From: Deltaproteobacteria bacterium
GTDB lineage: Bacteria > Myxococcota > Kuafuiibacteriia > Kuafuiibacteriales > Kuafuiibacteriaceae
Length of the DNA stretch: 64,000 bases
Assembly (NCBI GenBank): GCA_020632995.1
Contig: JACKEN010000004.1
Coordinates: forward strand, 372,001-436,000
Direction of reading: 5' to 3'
Positions 34,501 through 41,722 of this stretch are shown one piece after another. Position numbers and translations under genes: made by a program. Within the stretch, counting starts at the first letter, position 1. Each line of letters starts with the position of its first letter. The notes under the pieces were generated by a model, which saw only the letters and a list, made by a program, of their open reading frames with translations, had not been told where the DNA came from and made no database searches.

Positions 34501-37500
34501 AGGTCCTCGAGCTGGGCGTCGAAGTCGTACTGGCACGGAGATCCTCCAGCGGCCGCGAGTACCTGCTCGAGCTCCGCCTGGCCCCGCAGCTCGTTGGCGA
34601 CGAAGGCCTGCACCCCGAGGAGCTGGCGCATCAGGTCGTGCGCAAGGCGTCCTGCCGCCGGATCCGCGGCGCGTCGGCCGTCGACGCCGGAGAGGGCGAA
34701 GTCGAGCGCGGCGAGCACGCGTCCCTTGCTGATGCAGGTGGTCAACGGGAAGGTGGTGCCGCTCACCGGGGCGGAGAGGTCGCTCACGCAGGCGTCGATC
34801 GCGGCGCGACCGGTGGGCGCGCCCGCCTCGAAGAGCCCGACGAGCGGGCCCGCCACGCTGCTCGCGTCGCCGGAGCACGACAGCTCCTGCGTCCCCTCAT
34901 CCACCGTCGTGGCGAAGGTGCCGCCCTCGTAGCTCGAGGGCTGCGCGGCGCAGAGCAGCCCCTCGGCGCAGCGGGCCGGCGCCGGCTCGAGGAGGGTGGA
35001 CGCGCCCTGCGGCTGCCAGCAGCCGCGGGTGAGGGTGACGGAGACCTGGGGGTAGATCGTCTCGTACTGGTGGCCGAGGTTGTAGTACGTGAAGCTCGTG
35101 CGGATGGTGTTGGCCTGGTAGAAGCGGCACCCACCCGGCGGAGTGGTCACCATGGGGCGCGCCTCGAAGTCATCACGGATGAGGCAGCCGGGCTCGCCCG
35201 CCTCGCGCAGCGCGGCGTCGATCTCGTCGCAGAAGTCGAAGCTCTGGCAGCCTTCCGGCGCGCGGCAGTCCCAGGTCTGGGGGCAGTTGTTCAGCGTGCC
35301 GCAGCACTCGGTGCTCGGCCCCGCGTTGGCGCTGCGGGTGGCGAAGGTCCCCGCGCAGGGAATGTAGCCGAGCCCCGGCGCGTAGTCCGGGCGGCCCGCG
35401 CCGTCCACCGAGACGCCGTCACAGATCAGCTGCACGAGGTTGTCGCGCCACCACGCCGAGCCGTTCTGCCCCTGCTCGCGTGAGCCCTGGAAGAAGACGC
35501 CCGGGTAGTGGAGCCTGGTCGTCGCGCCGAGCCCGTCCTCGATCATCGCCTTGAGCTGGTCCGCGAGGCCGCCGGGGCGGCGGCAGAGCCAGTCCGCGTA
35601 GTCGCCCCAGAAGGACACCCGATCGAACTCGGGGGTCGGCGACGTGCACGCGAGGGTGGTCTGGGTCCGGAGCGTGTCGAAGGTGGCGCTGCTCGCGCCG
35701 ACGGGCGCGGCGAACGCGGCGGCCGCGGCGCGGGCGGGCCCGGTGCGATCGAAGGGCGCGCGTCCAGTCAGCCCGTCGAGGCCCGCGGTGTACGCGGTCT
35801 GGAGGGCGCTCGGGGTGCTCGGCGCGCTGCTCCCGGCGGGGAGGTCACCGGCGCGCGTGAGCACGAGCTTCCACTCCGTCCCGAAGGTGTCGGGCACGTC
35901 GACCATGGGCGGGTTCGTGAGCTCACCGCCCGCCTGCACCGAGTCCACCGCGATCCAACCCCAGCTCCCCGCGTACGCGTCGTAGATGTCGATGGTCACC
36001 TCTTCGAAGGCGTAGCCCGAGAGGGTGGCGCCGGGGATGGTCACGCGCTCCCAGTCGGAGTCGCCGAACGCGCTCTTCTGCCCATACGCAATGTACGCGC
36101 CGTCGGAGGCGCGCCGGACGGCGAAACCCATCTTGCGCTGGCCGGGGCCGGTGGCGGGGTCGGTGTTGAGGGCGAGGTCCTCGGCGTTGGCCGGGTAGAA
36201 GCCGGAGCCGTTCCTGCCCGCCGCGCTCCCGCCCACGATGGGCACCACGATGTCGTGCGCGGGATCGAGCAGGAACGGCGGGGAGCGCAGGACGATGCGG
36301 TCGTGGTGATCGTCGCGCAGACCGAAGTTGCTGGGCTCCAGCGCGTAGCGCCCGCCGCTCGGGTAGCTGAACGTCGTGCCGACGCCCATCCCATTCGTGG
36401 CGTCGTTGTAGACCGCGGTCCAGCCCTGGAGGGTGCCGTCCTCGAAGTCCCAGACCAGCACCCCGTCGCCGGGCGGCGCGTGGTGCGGGCCGAGGGGGAT
36501 GGACACCGTCGCCTCCACGCGGCCGGAGGACCACGCGTCGAGGTCCGCCGCGAACGGCGCGACGGTCACGTCGAGCGCGTCCGGGTCGCTCGCCGGGCTC
36601 GCCGGCAACAGCACCGCAGGGCCGCCCCTCAGGAGGAAGCGGGCCGCGACGCCCTCCGGAGCCGCGCCGCCGGGCGCCACCCAGGTCGAGACGCGGCCGC
36701 CCGGGATGACGGCCTGGGAGCGATCGATGAGCTCGAGCACCTGGTTGGCGTACGCGTTCACCTCGAGGGGGATGCGCATGCGCGAGAAGGCGTGGTCCTC
36801 GGGGAGGACGCTCCCGGTGACAACCGGGGTTGCGAAGCCGGTGTAGCGACCGGCCGGCAGCGTCGAGCCGAAGGGAGGATCATTCGACACCGCGCTGGGC
36901 GGGAGCGCGTTGACCGGGACCTCGACGCTCTGGGCCGGCGCGAAGAGCCGGACCAGGCTCGCGGCGCCGGTCGGGAGGGCGGGCAGCTCGACCGCGGGGT
37001 CGCGGCGGATCTCGATGCGCCGCGGCGCCTCGCTCACGGACACCCGCTCGAAGCGGCACTCGGCGGCGGGGGCGTCGCCATCCGGCCCCCCGAGGCACGC
37101 GACCAGGAGACCCTGCCCGGCGATCGCCTTCAGGCCGTCGAGGTCCGCCCCCGACGCGCCGACCGAAAGCAAAACGGGGGCGTCGATCAGGATCAGCGGC
37201 TCCGTCGACACCACCATCCGCCCGAGCCGCTCCGGCGCGGCGAGCGGGCTCGGCGCCTGGAGGTCGTCCGCGGGGCGGCAGCGCCCGAAGCGGTCGCAGG
37301 CCTGCTCGGCCGGGCACTGGTCGTCGGCCAGGCAGTCCCAGGCGCAGACGCCCAGGCCGCAGTGGGCGCCGCAGGGGCAGTCGGAGTCCACCCGGCAGCG
37401 GGTCGTGGCGGACAGCGCCTCGCTCGTCGGGGTGCACGCGAGGCCGGGGCGGGGCGGCACGATCACCATGCCGCCGTCGACGCCCGCGTCGGCGCCCGCG

Positions 37501-37712
37501 TCGGTGCCGTCCGGGCCGACGGGGCCGACATCCGCGGCGCCGGCGTCGGTCTTGCCACCTCCGGGGCCACAGGCGGCGAGGCCGAGGACGGCGACGAGGC
37601 TGAAGATCTGCAGGCGGAGCGCACCGCCGGGGGCAGCCCGGCAAAGAAGGGTGGGACGGCGGCCCGGGACCCCAGGGAGGCGATGCGGCGCGGCGCGGAC
37701 GGCAATGCTCAT
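31572..37712 (-). CDS. very large secreted lipoprotein of unknown function
   Basis: 2046 residues. ATG 37712 places about 40 residues before the signal peptide core (LQIFSLVAVLGLAACGPGGG, lipobox Cys); these come partly from the repeat copy at 37635-37676. After the lipobox an Asp/Ala/Gly-rich linker and a Cys cluster (CRVDSDCPCGAHCGLGVCAW, then CPAEQACDRFGRCR) follow. Residues about 440-600 look like a carbohydrate-binding-type beta sandwich (WDFEDGTLQGWTAVYND). The central and C-terminal parts are largely alpha-helical, including long Ala/Glu/Gln-rich stretches of coiled-coil character. The end (LEDVLIRFSYVSVAN) faintly recalls TcA toxin C-termini, too weak to name. Likely displayed on the cell surface and the lead gene of the sigma-kinase-TPR operon. 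Only one near copy of the iterated palindrome is seen here. Confidence 0.7.
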   Translation of the reverse strand: MSIAVRAAPHRLPGVPGRRPTLLCRAAPGGALRLQIFSLVAVLGLAACGPGGGKTDAGAADVGPVGPDGTDAGADAGVDGGMVIVPPRPGLACTPTSEALSATTRCRVDSDCPCGAHCGLGVCAWDCLADDQCPAEQACDRFGRCRPADDLQAPSPLAAPERLGRMVVSTEPLILIDAPVLLSVGASGADLDGLKAIAGQGLLVACLGGPDGDAPAAECRFERVSVSEAPRRIEIRRDPAVELPALPTGAASLVRLFAPAQSVEVPVNALPPSAVSNDPPFGSTLPAGRYTGFATPVVTGSVLPEDHAFSRMRIPLEVNAYANQVLELIDRSQAVIPGGRVSTWVAPGGAAPEGVAARFLLRGGPAVLLPASPASDPDALDVTVAPFAADLDAWSSGRVEATVSIPLGPHHAPPGDGVLVWDFEDGTLQGWTAVYNDATNGMGVGTTFSYPSGGRYALEPSNFGLRDDHHDRIVLRSPPFLLDPAHDIVVPIVGGSAAGRNGSGFYPANAEDLALNTDPATGPGQRKMGFAVRRASDGAYIAYGQKSAFGDSDWERVTIPGATLSGYAFEEVTIDIYDAYAGSWGWIAVDSVQAGGELTNPPMVDVPDTFGTEWKLVLTRAGDLPAGSSAPSTPSALQTAYTAGLDGLTGRAPFDRTGPARAAAAAFAAPVGASSATFDTLRTQTTLACTSPTPEFDRVSFWGDYADWLCRRPGGLADQLKAMIEDGLGATTRLHYPGVFFQGSREQGQNGSAWWRDNLVQLICDGVSVDGAGRPDYAPGLGYIPCAGTFATRSANAGPSTECCGTLNNCPQTWDCRAPEGCQSFDFCDEIDAALREAGEPGCLIRDDFEARPMVTTPPGGCRFYQANTIRTSFTYYNLGHQYETIYPQVSVTLTRGCWQPQGASTLLEPAPARCAEGLLCAAQPSSYEGGTFATTVDEGTQELSCSGDASSVAGPLVGLFEAGAPTGRAAIDACVSDLSAPVSGTTFPLTTCISKGRVLAALDFALSGVDGRRAADPAAGRLAHDLMRQLLGVQAFVANELRGQAELEQVLAAAGGSPCQYDFDAQLEDLAASIEAWDVLLHPNQTDAMRTERFVSTLLAPDARPDHVESVPTDLVPAGLPVAMAETLRAQAESLAYFVRRGQLTDAACQVTTDFSAFHDDFAWRASLALGAMRTLAERAAAAAAPGEPAWWAEWENAFARALIAVRGLDAAVEALESDRNPLGIEDEDLPLYFQGNERTAQERFGAISGFMVGVDPLDAALAADYVEGAREALAAARDTWIAQADRSILARRAAGDTARRLEELRRRFGTPIWDACGFSQGSILDVLDWDVDPARCFVDPACEWTPEQQAQHANVGDVAYNLCMASRLRAEYGDGVSTGAPALDAVADRSADFFRRDPGDPQWGLRRRAATGGVDVDLVSRGEVLYTFGLREPAGVGASLVTLRMPNDVAPTSIAVHRAYCGAVQQWMDQRRPTAKPGACSLSDECPLGMLCSSGACIVGTDPLDTAADTCLRGTLAEMKQSERAARTAAEAARQRMNESVDRYDIAMRSCAILQEGQEAQAAAVEAHNATMQELADWKLAMDVTANAASATKDCASQANGASIGAVFTGGSAIGVACGAAAVEAAAKSVSDGLEYKMDQVQRKHEATMMLIQADTDLRICLNDAELYLAGTRSQSLEAAQAWQEYAVAALELRNAQATVAALHSEGRLALANEGARTVPLLEHDLWLDEKVDRFHRVMRLARRMTYLAVRAVEYEFQYSSVERGNVIAATHPDVLESVLEGLKTQILTGGIGGSRPSQSPPTVVSLRDHILQLGDRTMAPEWSQNMSPTERFRALLTSTRFAVYDEDGEYRGQRIPFTVAPIGAFELGNDNLAPIFSTFSCAERLWSVNIGLPGVSREDGASFTNVILEQRNTFYSQRCSSRGDEDPFQVASVRPRRNLFADPLVNGDAALSLNASTFEYGDQTADFARARIAARAVGRAELEGEGVNMVPGESEELATRALFGDYAIFFPAGELDGYGRPGGLELQTLEDVLIRFSYVSVAN
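37635..37676. repeat. diverged partial copy of the 75-bp repeat
   Basis: AGCCCGGCAAAGAAGGGTGG followed by GACGGC and CGGCCCGGGACCCCAGG aligns to the 3' part of the 26602-26751 unit, with a 6-base gap and several substitutions. It lies between the start codon and signal peptide codons of the giant lipoprotein gene, in antisense orientation. Confidence 0.6.
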
Positions 37713-37825
37713 GGCCCACTCACGAGATCGCGGCCCGCACCCCCTCACCCACCGGCGTGTTTTCTTTCGTGCGGGCCGACAGCCGCGGTCTTTCTCTGAG
37801 GAGGCGCGGCAAGGCGCGGGAGGCG

Positions 37826-37874
37826 CGCCAAGACGCAAAGGGGTCTTCTGGCTCTCCTTCTTTGCGTCTTGGCG
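37826..37874. repeat. REP-like hairpin, 15-bp perfect stem
   Basis: CGCCAAGACGCAAAG (37826-37840), a 19-base loop, then its complement CTTTGCGTCTTGGCG (37860-37874), followed by a second TCTTGGCGCG. The CTTTGCGTCTTGGCG stem resembles interspersed repeats seen in many bacterial genomes. No T-tract, so terminator function is not obvious. Confidence 0.6.
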
Positions 37875-37945
37875 TCTTGGCGCGAGCCAAATCCGGCCTT
37901 CGAGCGCGTGTTACCGCCCGCGGGGGAGAAGGTCGGTCGCGGCCG

Positions 37946-38007
37946 CCGCTGGTCGAAGGCGCGGCAAGGCGCGGCCACCGCTGGTCGAAGGCGCGGCAAG
38001 GTGCGGC
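37946..38007. repeat. 32-bp tandem repeat, about two copies
   Basis: CCGCTGGTCGAAGGCGCGGC, then AAGGCGCGGCCA, is repeated with period 32 (37946-37977 and 37978-38007) with few changes. Confidence 0.7.
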
Positions 38008-38070
38008 GCGATCGACGCGTCGTCCTCGGCGCGAGGCGCACGGGTGGGGCGCGAGACACCGGGGCGTGCG

Positions 38071-38414
38071 TCAGAGGCACTGCCCGTCCATGAGCGTACA
38101 GGTGCCGCCGCGGCCCCCGCTGGCCGCCCAGTCGAGGCTGCCGGACGCGGTCACGCCGCCCGTCGCGTCGCCAGTCCGCCCCCGAGCACCAGCTCCCGCC
38201 GCTCGCCCGACGCCGCGGCGCCCTCCGGCGCGCAGCCGTACACCTCGGACCCCGTGGCGTCGACGCGGGAGAGGAGCGCCCCGTGGATGCGGCTCGATTC
38301 ATCGGCGGTCAGGGCGCCGCCCCCGACGCCCGGGGTCCCGGGGGCGTCGTCAGGGCCGCAGGCGGCCTGGAGCGCGCCGACGGCGAAGAGGCTGAAGCAG
38401 CGCTGGAGCTTCAT
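38071..38414 (-). pseudogene. small lipoprotein gene with apparent frameshift
   Basis: From ATG 38414 the frame gives a signal peptide with lipobox (MKLQRCFSLFAVGALQAACG) and continues to a stop at 38151 (87 residues) with an Arg-rich, unconvincing end (ATRRAA). Adding one G to the five-base run at 38179-38183 (C on the plus strand) brings in a downstream frame that runs to 38071, reads TGGVTASGSLDWAASGG and ends GTCTLMDGQCL, with GC-ending codons. That tail resembles the Gly/Ser/Thr-rich ends of other small lipoproteins. Either a sequencing error or a true frameshift; no function can be named. The signal peptide resembles that of the giant lipoprotein. Confidence 0.55.
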
Positions 38415-38469
38415 GCCCCCGTAACGAGAAGCCGCCGTCGACCCCCTCACGGTCGTGCGTCCGGCGTCC

Positions 38470-38501
38470 GTCCGAAATCCGAACTCGTCCGAAATCCGGA
38501 C
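38470..38501. promoter_or_regulatory. TCCGAA-type direct repeat box
   Basis: GTCCGAAATCCGAAC (38470-38484) and GTCCGAAATCCGGAC (38487-38501) are two copies in direct repeat, 17 bases apart. They lie between the divergent small-lipoprotein and ComEA-like genes. A related pair lies at 22552-22584. Confidence 0.5.
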
Positions 38502-38562
38502 GCGCCCGAGCTCGACGCCGCGCCCACCGCGGCTGGCATGGTCGTCGCAACCGAGCCCCCCG

Positions 38563-38904
38563 ATGCTGCCGCTGGTCCTCGCCCTCCTCCTCGCCGCCCC
38601 CGACGTCGGCCCCCCTGCCCTGGTCGACCTGAACGCCGCTTCGGAGGCCGAGCTCATGACCCTGCCTGGCGTCGGTCAGAAGCGGGCCCGCGCCATCGTG
38701 GCTCGGCGCCCGTTCCTCCGGGTGAAGGAGCTGCGCCGGGTCAAGGGGATCGGCGCGCGGCGCTACGCGAAGCTGAAGGCCATGGTCACGGTGGCGCGCT
38801 TCCCGCGGGCGCGCCACCGACCCGGCCCGCGCCCCCGGCGCCGGCCGCCGCCGCCCCCCGGGTGCACCCCGTGGCTCGGGGTCGGACCCGGGGTCCCACC
38901 CTGA
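38563..38904 (+). CDS. ComEA-like helix-hairpin-helix protein
   Basis: 113 residues. Short hydrophobic N-terminus (MLPLVLALLLAAPDVGPP), then a tandem helix-hairpin-helix domain: VDLNAASEAELMTLPGVGQK, ARAIVARRPFLRVKELRRVKGIG in pieces. LNxAxxxEL...LPGVG is the ComEA/T2SK-like signature for non-specific DNA binding. The tail is basic and Pro-rich. In competence systems ComEA binds incoming DNA in the periplasm; no other competence genes are adjacent. ATG 38563 is chosen because the upstream in-frame codons have no protein character. Confidence 0.78.
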   Translation: MLPLVLALLLAAPDVGPPALVDLNAASEAELMTLPGVGQKRARAIVARRPFLRVKELRRVKGIGARRYAKLKAMVTVARFPRARHRPGPRPRRRPPPPPGCTPWLGVGPGVPP

Positions 38905-38907
38905 CGA

Positions 38908-39543
38908 TCACCGCTGCAATCGAGCCTGCACCCAGCCGCGGTCCGCCGCGCTCCGGGCGCGCAGCTGCGCCCCGTCGAAGCGCCACTCGAGGTGGGTCCT
39001 GTCGCCCGCGCGGCGGCTCGACGTGGCGTTGCTCTCGAGCACCGGCACCTCGACCTCGAGCGCGAGCCTCAGGGCCTGCGCGCGCAGCTCGTCCTCGGGG
39101 CCCTCGAGCGCCATCGGCGGCGGCATGCCCTCGATGGTCACCGCGCCGTCCTCCACCGTCACGGTGAAGGCCTCGAAGGGGCGGCGCCGGGGCTGACCCG
39201 GCTCGAAGGCCATCTGCAAGATGGGCAGCACGCGCAGATCGTCGACCTCGAAGGTGGTGACCGAAGTGACCACGAGGCCCTCGCGCGAGGCCTCCAGCGG
39301 CAGGAGCTTCACGCCCTTCGGCAAGGTGCGTTGCATGCTCTGCTCGACCTCGGCCGCGCCGGCGGCGAAGGTCTGGTCGAGCTCCTCCGCGAAGCGCGCG
39401 CGGGCGGCCTCGAGCGCCTCGGCGGTGAGCTCTGGGGCGCCACCACCGAGCGCGGCCACGTCACGCAGCGTCTTCTCCACCAGCGGCGCCATGTCGCTGA
39501 CGGTGCCGATCCGCACCGTGGCGGGGATCGCGGCGGGGCTCAC
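38908..39543 (-). CDS. hypothetical protein coupled to alpha/beta hydrolase
   Basis: 211 residues from GTG 39543, which overlaps the hydrolase stop by 4 bp. No signal peptide and no transmembrane segment. N-terminal helical part (VEKTLRDVAALGG, ARARFAEELDQTFAAGAAEVEQ), then beta-rich segments (GLVVTSVTTFEVDDLRVLP, FTVTVEDGAVTIEGM). No known family recognised. Translational coupling suggests that it works with the hydrolase. A perfect GCAA-N6-TTGC site lies at 39321. Confidence 0.6.
   Translation of the reverse strand: MSPAAIPATVRIGTVSDMAPLVEKTLRDVAALGGGAPELTAEALEAARARFAEELDQTFAAGAAEVEQSMQRTLPKGVKLLPLEASREGLVVTSVTTFEVDDLRVLPILQMAFEPGQPRRRPFEAFTVTVEDGAVTIEGMPPPMALEGPEDELRAQALRLALEVEVPVLESNATSSRRAGDRTHLEWRFDGAQLRARSAADRGWVQARLQR
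39321..39334. repeat. GCAA-N6-TTGC iterated palindrome
   Basis: GCAAGGTGCGTTGC inside the hypothetical gene (minus-strand frame Met-Gln-Arg-Thr-Leu-Pro). Confidence 0.75.
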
Positions 39544-40598
39544 GGGAGGGCGCGCTCCGGGCTGAGCTTCTCGTTCACCCACCGCACCAGCATATCCGGG
39601 TCGGCGCTCACGAGGTCGTGCTGGCCCTTCAGCGCGTCGGGGGCCTGGGTGAAGCTGCCGCCGGGGGAGCCCTCGGCCGCCGCCACGTTGTACTTCAGGG
39701 GAGAGGCGCCGTCGTCCTCGGCCACCAGCACGTGCACGTTCTTGACCCCGGCGACGGTGTCCTCGAGCTCGTTCTTGTCGACCCCCATCGCGAGCCGGAA
39801 CAGCGCCTCGTGGAAGGCGCCGGGGTGCGCCTTGAAGATCTCGCGCTGGCCGAAGCCGTGCCCGAGGGTAGCTTTCGCGGCGGAGCGGTACATCGAGAGC
39901 CCCCACGGGTTCCAGGGGTTGTTGACCGCCATCTGCCACGCCGCCTCGCCCATCTGGGCGCGGGCCTGGCTGCGCACGTGGGGGGCCACGAGGAGCGCGT
40001 TCGCCACGCGGTCCGGGGCGTCGCGCGCCACCGCGGCGGCGATCGCGCCGCCGTAGCTCAGCCCGAACACGTCGACCGGCGCGGTGATGCCGAGCGCGTC
40101 GAGTACGTCGGTCACCACCTTGGCCTGCTCGGTGTCGCTCAAGTCGTGGTCCAGGCTCTTGCCCCCGGTCTTCTCGAAGTCGCGCAGGAGGGTGTCACCC
40201 TGCCCCTTGAGGAGGACGCTGATCACGGTGCGCTGACCCTCGTCGCGGAACTTGTCGGCCATCGCCTCCCCGCGCTCCCGGAGCGCCGCGAGGCCGTCGA
40301 GGAAGACGAGGGGCCGCTCGCCCCCGGGGTCCTGCTTGCTCACCCGGACCGCGACGAAGATCTCGCCGCTCGGGGTCAGCACGGTGCGCGAGAAGTCCCC
40401 GCCGCTCGCGAACTTGGCGTAGGGCCCGACGATCTTCGGGCCCGCCGCCCGCCCGGCGGTCGCCCCGTCGAAGCCGTCGACGCGAGCCGGTGACGCGGTG
40501 CGTCGAACGCGGCCGACGGGGGCGGCGTCGGGCCCAGGGACGAGGCGGGGGTCGTTGACGAGAGCGCCCGGGCGCCCGCGAGGCTGTTCAACCGGCAT
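39540..40598 (-). CDS. alpha/beta hydrolase
   Basis: 352 residues from ATG 40598, with a GGGGG stretch a few bases upstream; a longer form from 40649 is possible. The nucleophile elbow is DVFGLSYGGAIAAA (Gly-x-Ser-x-Gly), with a preceding beta strand and an oxyanion-type segment (PLVFLDGLAAL). A catalytic His candidate lies in KGQHDLVSADPD near the C-terminus and the acid in VLVAEDDGASP. The first 70 residues are low-complexity (Pro/Arg/Ala) with no clear export signal. Substrate unknown. Confidence 0.75.
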   Translation of the reverse strand: MPVEQPRGRPGALVNDPRLVPGPDAAPVGRVRRTASPARVDGFDGATAGRAAGPKIVGPYAKFASGGDFSRTVLTPSGEIFVAVRVSKQDPGGERPLVFLDGLAALRERGEAMADKFRDEGQRTVISVLLKGQGDTLLRDFEKTGGKSLDHDLSDTEQAKVVTDVLDALGITAPVDVFGLSYGGAIAAAVARDAPDRVANALLVAPHVRSQARAQMGEAAWQMAVNNPWNPWGLSMYRSAAKATLGHGFGQREIFKAHPGAFHEALFRLAMGVDKNELEDTVAGVKNVHVLVAEDDGASPLKYNVAAAEGSPGGSFTQAPDALKGQHDLVSADPDMLVRWVNEKLSPERALP

Positions 40599-40690
40599 TC
40601 TGCCCCCGGTTATCGCGGTTCTGCCCGGGGAGATGTGCGATAGTTGCACACCATCTTGAGCCAGGGCCCGGGCGCCGCTATGCCGCCATT

Positions 40691-41722
40691 GTGGGCCGCG
40701 GACGCTTCGACAACCCGGTGGAGGCCGCCCTCACCGGCCTCAAGGACCTCTTCGGGCGCCAGGCCCTGGCCGAGCGCCTCACCGACGACCTCCGCCTGGA
40801 GGGCCGCACCTGCCTGGTGACCGGGGCGAGCTCCGGCCTCGGGCTCGCGGTGGCCACCCAGCTCGCCCAGCGCGGGGCCCGGGTGCTCATGGCGTGCCGG
40901 AGCGGGATCCCCGAGCGGGGCGAGCAGGTGAAGGCGGCCTCCGGCAACGGCGCGGTGGAGATGTTGCAAGTCGACTTGTCAGACCTCGAGCAGGTGCACC
41001 GCCTCGCCGACACCCTGCGCGACCGGGGCGAGCGCCTGGACGTGGTGGTAGAGAACGCGGGGGTGGCCGCGCCCCGCGCGCGGCGGAGCGCCCAGGGGCT
41101 GGAGGCGATGTTCGTCACCAACTACCTCGCCAAGTTCCTCCTCCTGCAACGTCTCCTGCACGATGGCACCCTGCGCAACCAGGCCTTCGCCGGCCAGGAG
41201 GCGGGGGCGATAGCCAGGGTGATCGTGATCTCCTCGGACTCCCACCAGGGGGCGGCGGCGATCGACTGGGAGGACTTCGGGCGCTACCGGGAGTTCGGGG
41301 TCAACGGGGCGATCCACAACTACAGCTACTTCAAGCTGATCCTGAACACCTGGGCCACCGAGCTGTCCCGGCGCGTGAACCCGAGCGTTGGCGCGGTGGA
41401 CGTCTCGATCAACGTGATGTGCCCGGGCCCGGTCGACACCAACATCGTGCGCGACGCCCCGGTGCTGCTGCGCGGCTTCCTGCGCGGGGTGTTCAAGGTC
41501 TTCTTCCGGAGCCCCGAGGTCGCGGCGCGCCCGGTGATCCTCATGGCAGCGTCCCCCGACTTCGAGGGGAGCACGAACCGCTACCTCCACATGTTCAACC
41601 CCAAGCGGATGGACGAGAAGTGCTACGACGGCGCGGCGGGGGCGGAGCTGTGGCGGCGCTCCGAGGCCCTGGTGGCCTCGGTGGGCTGTGACCTGGCCTC
41701 GCGTGAACGCAAGGTAGGTTGA
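40691..41722 (+). CDS. short-chain dehydrogenase/reductase
   Basis: 343 residues from GTG 40691. The Rossmann fold starts LEGRTCLVTGASSGLGLAVA (TGxxxGxG), with ENAG (NNAG-like) and the catalytic VIVISSDSH Ser and YSYFK Tyr-Lys. The length with an extra N-terminal 35 residues and the layout resemble the protochlorophyllide-reductase-like or retinol-dehydrogenase-like extended SDRs. It would reduce a carbonyl with NAD(P)H; substrate unknown. Its stop abuts the stop of the convergent acyl-CoA synthetase. Confidence 0.85.
   Translation: MGRGRFDNPVEAALTGLKDLFGRQALAERLTDDLRLEGRTCLVTGASSGLGLAVATQLAQRGARVLMACRSGIPERGEQVKAASGNGAVEMLQVDLSDLEQVHRLADTLRDRGERLDVVVENAGVAAPRARRSAQGLEAMFVTNYLAKFLLLQRLLHDGTLRNQAFAGQEAGAIARVIVISSDSHQGAAAIDWEDFGRYREFGVNGAIHNYSYFKLILNTWATELSRRVNPSVGAVDVSINVMCPGPVDTNIVRDAPVLLRGFLRGVFKVFFRSPEVAARPVILMAASPDFEGSTNRYLHMFNPKRMDEKCYDGAAGAELWRRSEALVASVGCDLASRERKVG

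Larger units (their letters stand above)
37713..38070. other. intergenic region with hairpin and tandem repeats, no gene recognised
   Basis: About 358 bases between the giant lipoprotein start and the small lipoprotein end, both on the minus strand. It holds a perfect 15-bp inverted repeat (37826-37840 and 37860-37874), several GGCGCGGCAAGG copies and a 32-bp tandem repeat (37946-38007). Frames here are open only because stops are rare in GC-rich DNA; none has protein-like character. The promoter of the giant-lipoprotein operon should lie here but no clear -35/-10 was found. Confidence 0.6.

Noticed and set aside
37826..38007. Repeats that could suggest a CRISPR array
   Set aside because: There are only two 32-bp units, directly adjacent without spacers, plus one hairpin, and no cas genes.
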